Below, one piece after another: positions 61,140 to 64,000 of a DNA stretch of 64,000 nucleotides (position 1 is its first letter; each line of letters begins with the position of its first letter). The translations under genes and the position numbers were made by a program. Where the stretch lies: positions 62,001 to 126,000 of the forward strand of contig NZ_NBIM01000003.1 in NCBI RefSeq assembly GCF_002242685.1, in the 5' to 3' direction. The notes under the pieces are model-generated. The model saw only the letters and a program-made list of their open reading frames with translations, was not told the DNA's origin and ran no database searches. This DNA is from Oceanimonas doudoroffii. GTDB lineage: Bacteria > Pseudomonadota > Gammaproteobacteria > Enterobacterales > Aeromonadaceae.

Positions 61140-62416
61140 AGACGCCGACCATCGCCATTGTAGGCAGCGGTCCGTCCGGCTGCTACCTCGCCCAGGCCCT
61201 GCGCAAGGCGTGGCCGCTGGCGGAGATCACCCTGCTGGACCGCATGCCGGTTCCCTATGGCCTGGTGCGCTACGGAGTGGCGCCCGACCATCCTGGAACC
61301 AAGAACGTCATTCGCCAGTTCGAGCGGCTGTTCGAACGGGACAACATAGGCTTTGCCGGCAATATCGAGATCGGCCGGGATATCTCCCTGGATACCCTGC
61401 GTGACACCTTTGACATAGTGGCGCTGGCCACCGGCCTGCACGGCGATCGCCCGCTGGATATTCCGGGCGCCGAGCAGGCCCGAATTTACGGAGCAGGCCG
61501 CCTGACCCGGCTGCTGAACGATCACCCTGATGAGCAGGATTTCCACCCGCAACTGGGTAAATCCACGGTGATCGTCGGCAATGGCAACGTGGCCATCGAT
61601 GTGCTGCGCCTGCTGGCCAAGTCTGCCGAGGAGTTCGACAATTCGGAAATTACCGACGAGGTGCTGAGCCGCCTGCAGGCTACCCCGCTCAGACAAATAC
61701 ATATCGTCGGCCGCTCACCGGCCCCACAGGCCAAGTTCGATACCGTGATGCTGCGCGAGCTGGCCGGTTTGTGCCGGGTCAGCTACAGGGTTCACGATTT
61801 ACCACCTGCCGATAACGATGACGACAAGGCCGTGGCCGCCAAGCTGGACGCCCTGCGCGACCTGCAGGCCAGGGAGCAGGCCGAGCTCGAGATCCATTTT
61901 CACTTTGGCTGGCAGCCCGAGTCTCTGACCGCCACCGAGGGACAACAGTGTTTCCACTTCACCCGAGCCGGGCGTGAAACGCAGAAACTGGAGCTCACCA
62001 CCGACAGTGTGATCACCGCCATCGGCTTCACCCAGCGACCGGACAGCGCCTTTTGCAAACAGGGCCTGAGCCATGCCGGGGCAGATCCCGAGGCCGGCCA
62101 TCTGGCCCCGGGGCTCTATTGCACCGGCTGGTTCAAGCGGGGCCCCAGGGGCACCATTCCGGAAAACCGGGCCGATGCCAAGACGGTGGCCGGTCTGATA
62201 CTGGCCCAGACCGACCTCATGACCACAGGCAAGCCCGGCTTTGCCGCCATGCCTGAGTCCGTGATAGCCCAGTCTGTTGATTATGCCGGCTGGAAACGCA
62301 TCGACGCGGCGGAAGTGACCACGGCACCCGCCGGAAGAATACGCAAAAAAATTAGGGACACCGCCGAAATGCTGCGGATTGTGAATGATATCCATCAGGG
62401 AGAGCCTCAATCATGA
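61136..62416 (+). CDS. Adrenodoxin/ferredoxin reductase-like flavoprotein (FprA/XplB type)
   Basis: The 426-residue protein has an FAD site TIAIVGSGPSGCYLAQAL, MPVPYGLVRYGVAPDHP, the NADPH motif STVIVGNGNVAIDVLRLL and the late block YCTGWFKRGPRGTIPENRADA, the layout of adrenodoxin reductase-type enzymes such as FprA and XplB. It should pass electrons from NADPH to the flavodoxin encoded next. Both its start and stop overlap neighbours by 4 bases (ATGA), so P450, reductase and flavodoxin are made from one coupled message. Confidence 0.93.
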   Translation: MKTPTIAIVGSGPSGCYLAQALRKAWPLAEITLLDRMPVPYGLVRYGVAPDHPGTKNVIRQFERLFERDNIGFAGNIEIGRDISLDTLRDTFDIVALATGLHGDRPLDIPGAEQARIYGAGRLTRLLNDHPDEQDFHPQLGKSTVIVGNGNVAIDVLRLLAKSAEEFDNSEITDEVLSRLQATPLRQIHIVGRSPAPQAKFDTVMLRELAGLCRVSYRVHDLPPADNDDDKAVAAKLDALRDLQAREQAELEIHFHFGWQPESLTATEGQQCFHFTRAGRETQKLELTTDSVITAIGFTQRPDSAFCKQGLSHAGADPEAGHLAPGLYCTGWFKRGPRGTIPENRADAKTVAGLILAQTDLMTTGKPGFAAMPESVIAQSVDYAGWKRIDAAEVTTAPAGRIRKKIRDTAEMLRIVNDIHQGEPQS

Positions 62417-62853
62417 AAATCATAACCTTGTTTGGTACCGAAACCGGTAATGCGGAGATGGTAGCCGACGATATTGTCGAGGCGCTGTCTTCCGACTTTG
62501 ACGCCAGCGCCCAGGACATGGCCGACTTCGATATCGGCGAGACCCGGGAGGGCGATATCCTGCTGCTGGTCTGTTCGACCTATGGCGACGGCGAGCTGCC
62601 CAACTCCGCACAGCCTCTGTACGAGCAACTGACCAACAACCAGCCGAATCTGAGCCATCTGCGCTTTGCCACCTTTGGCCTGGGTGACAGCTTCTATGCC
62701 ACCTTCAACCAGGGCAGTCAGATCATGGCGGATCAGTTCCTTGCCTTGGGCGCCCGGGAAATGGCCGAGCGGGGCCGGCACGATGCCTCCAGCGGCGAGC
62801 TGCCCGGTGATGTAGCCCTGGCTTGGCTCAAGACGGTGGTCAGCGCCTTTTAA
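62413..62853 (+). CDS. Flavodoxin (MioC-like), electron donor to the P450
   Basis: The 146-residue protein has the FMN phosphate-binding loop LFGTETGNAEMVAD, the second FMN contact region VCSTYGDGELP and the third, FGLGDSFYATFNQGS. It resembles short-chain flavodoxins of the MioC type. Placed between an adrenodoxin-reductase-like gene and a P450 in a coupled operon, it is the likely redox partner of the P450, replacing the usual ferredoxin, as flavodoxins do for XplA and P450cin. Confidence 0.92.
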   Translation: MKIITLFGTETGNAEMVADDIVEALSSDFDASAQDMADFDIGETREGDILLLVCSTYGDGELPNSAQPLYEQLTNNQPNLSHLRFATFGLGDSFYATFNQGSQIMADQFLALGAREMAERGRHDASSGELPGDVALAWLKTVVSAF

Positions 62854-62903
62854 GCGCTGCGCTTTGAGTGACCTTGATGTCAAATGAGTGAACAGGAATG
62901 TCC

Positions 62904-63662
62904 ATGGAAAACATCACTCCCCGCACCCTGCGTTTGTGCGTGATTGAAAATGGCCTGGTACCGGCAGAGCTGCGAAACCGCTTTGCCAGTTATCCGGCCA
63001 TGATTAAACACTGGCTGTCTCCTTCCCTGCCGGAAGCCGTATTCAGCCAGGTGTCCCCGGTGAGTGGAGAGCCTCTGCCGGATCCCGCCACCTTTGACGG
63101 CTACATACTGACCGGCTCCAAACACAGCTGCTATGAGGGCACCCTCTGGATGGAAGACCTGAAACGCTTCCTGCAGCAACTACGCGAGCAGCGCCGCCCG
63201 GTGTTTGGAATCTGCTTTGGTCACCAGATCATGGCGGATGCCTACGGGGGCCGCACCCGCCGGGCCGAGCAGGGATGGGGCGTGGGCGCCCAGCCCTACC
63301 AGTATGCCGACTCGGTACCTGCCGCCGGTGCCGCCTTTGTATTTCACCAAGATCAGGTGGTGGATCTGCCGCCAGGGGCCGAGGTGCTGGGGGGCTCATC
63401 CCACTGCCGTCAAGGTGTGCTGGGCTATCCGTTTCCGGCACTCTCGGTGCAGTATCACCCCGAGTTCCCCCCCAGCTATGTGGAAGCGCTTGCCCGCCGC
63501 TACTCGGGCAATCTGCTACCCCGGAAGGTGGCCGATACCGCCCTGAGCAGCCTGGAGCGAATAGGGGTCGACAACACCCAGATCGCCGCCTGGGTCGCGA
63601 GCTTTTTTCGAGAACACGGGGCGCCTGCCGTGATTGAGTCGCAGCAAGAAAACCGGGCTTAA
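62904..63662 (+). CDS. Class I glutamine amidotransferase-like hydrolase (copy 2)
   Basis: This 252-residue GATase-1 domain has the nucleophile Cys104 in VFGICFGHQIMADAYGG and the His-Glu pair in SVQYHPEFPP. It is clearly diverged from the copy at 58853-59611 although equal in length. It follows the flavodoxin by 50 bases in the same direction and precedes the glutamine-synthetase-like gene. Removal or transfer of a gamma-glutamyl group from an amine intermediate is the role I infer. Two Met codons are possible; 62904 has the better distance from AGGA than 62898. Confidence 0.86.
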   Translation: MENITPRTLRLCVIENGLVPAELRNRFASYPAMIKHWLSPSLPEAVFSQVSPVSGEPLPDPATFDGYILTGSKHSCYEGTLWMEDLKRFLQQLREQRRPVFGICFGHQIMADAYGGRTRRAEQGWGVGAQPYQYADSVPAAGAAFVFHQDQVVDLPPGAEVLGGSSHCRQGVLGYPFPALSVQYHPEFPPSYVEALARRYSGNLLPRKVADTALSSLERIGVDNTQIAAWVASFFREHGAPAVIESQQENRA

Positions 63663-63675
63663 CCTTATTTTTACA

Positions 63676-63704
63676 TTGAAAACTATAAAACCATATTTTA
63701 TATT
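63676..63704 (+). promoter_or_regulatory. Promoter with embedded operator before the glutamine-synthetase-like gene
   Basis: TTGAAA (63676-63681), a 17-base spacer and TATATT (63699-63704, five of six) form a strong sigma-70 promoter. The spacer and -10 hold TATAAAACCATATTTTA (63684-63700), the same 17-mer as before the P450 gene; here the dyad extends to TATAAAA-CCATA-TTTTATA. Confidence 0.75.
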
Positions 63705-63785
63705 TAATTTTATCCTGAAACGGCGACCACCGGATCAGAGACTGCACCCATTGCATAGCGCCACAGCGCGACAAGGAGAGTTAAA

Positions 63786-64000
63786 ATGACCGCATTAGAT
63801 CTGCACAAAGAGCACAACACCTGCTCCGCCCAGGCCCAGGAGCTGGCGGTCCGGGTAAAGGATTCCGGCGTTGAATACCTCTACTATCAGGTAGTAACCC
63901 TGTCGGGCCGGATTATCGCCAAGGTGGTGCCGGCCAAGCACCTGCTGCGCAACCTGGAAAAAGGCATTCAGTTCCACCGCACCGCCATCGTGGATCTGCA
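63786..64000 (+). CDS. Glutamine synthetase-like gamma-glutamyl-amide ligase, N-terminal part (cut by window end)
   Basis: The first 71 residues are present (ending at the window edge), with VEYLYYQVVTLSGRIIAKVVPAKHLLRNL, the beta-Grasp N-terminal domain of type III/PuuA-like glutamine synthetases. Such enzymes often ligate glutamate to amines rather than to ammonia. CAAGGAGAG precedes the ATG. It has its own promoter with the operator shared with the P450 operon. The catalytic domain, and hence the substrate class, lies outside the window. Confidence 0.85.
   Translation, partial: MTALDLHKEHNTCSAQAQELAVRVKDSGVEYLYYQVVTLSGRIIAKVVPAKHLLRNLEKGIQFHRTAIVDL

Noticed and set aside
1..64000. CRISPR arrays, tRNAs, rRNAs, insertion sequences, phage or attachment sites
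   Set aside because: I saw no regularly spaced direct repeats, no transposase or integrase reading frame and no structural RNA sequence by eye; short tRNA genes would need a dedicated search to exclude fully.

Overview
The window looks like chromosomal DNA of a GC-rich marine-type gammaproteobacterium. Enterobacteria-like blocks (gmk-rpoZ-spoT, pldB-yigL, prlC, gor) sit beside Pseudomonas-like catabolic operons and polyhydroxyalkanoate (PHA) granule genes. An Oceanimonas/Zobellella/Oceanisphaera-type member of the Aeromonadales would fit, but that is inference from gene content only. No rRNA, tRNA, CRISPR array, insertion sequence or prophage was recognised. All CDS appear intact except the two cut by the window edges (yicC and a glutamine-synthetase-like gene).

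Layout. 1-3100: end of yicC, a TetR regulator divergent from a glutathione S-transferase with four copies of one operator between them, a GT32-type glycosyltransferase and a small DUF6482-like protein. 3101-8547: a candidate small RNA, gmk, rpoZ, spoT (TTG start), pldB and yigL. 8548-18049: a dispersed intergenic repeat, an EVE-domain protein, a cell-wall recycling set (lipoprotein, anmK, murQ), an aldo/keto reductase, a stand-alone trpB, an MFS exporter with a His/Cys-rich tail, a HI0933-type flavoprotein and a methyltransferase. 18080-24075: potassium channel, UspA, LysR regulator, EamA transporter, a DUF1624-type membrane protein and an AcuI/YhdH reductase.

24131-31277 is a regulated catabolic island. 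A sigma-54 activator is divergent from gbuA, a YjiH-type transporter, an AruI-type 2-ketoarginine decarboxylase and an aldehyde dehydrogenase. These enzymes would convert 2-ketoarginine to 4-guanidinobutyrate and then to GABA plus urea. A correctly spaced -24/-12 promoter and three copies of an upstream motif lie between activator and operon.

31419-49511: a COG0523 GTPase under a Zur-like box, a chemoreceptor, a GGDEF/EAL protein with a damaged GGDEF motif, rsmJ, prlC, gor, a YbaK-type deacylase, then an iron-uptake region (two-component system, TonB receptor, periplasmic binding protein, permease, ATPase, DUF2218) with Fur-like boxes. 49607-51562: phaR, a SlyD-like isomerase and a phasin whose upstream region carries a TGC-rich inverted repeat. 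52251-57289: the glyoxylate-to-2-phosphoglycerate route (gcl, hyi, glxR, glycerate kinase), ending in a bidirectional terminator.

57360-64000 is the most unusual part. An aldehyde dehydrogenase plus class I glutamine amidotransferase operon is divergent from a translationally coupled cytochrome P450, adrenodoxin-reductase-like flavoprotein and flavodoxin, followed by a second amidotransferase and a glutamine-synthetase-like gene. The P450 and glutamine-synthetase promoters share a 25-base block (24 identical) containing a TATAAAA-N5-TTTTA dyad between -35 and -10; a related site lies at the promoter of the divergent operon. I infer a co-regulated amine catabolic system that combines gamma-glutamylation with flavodoxin-fed P450 oxidation.
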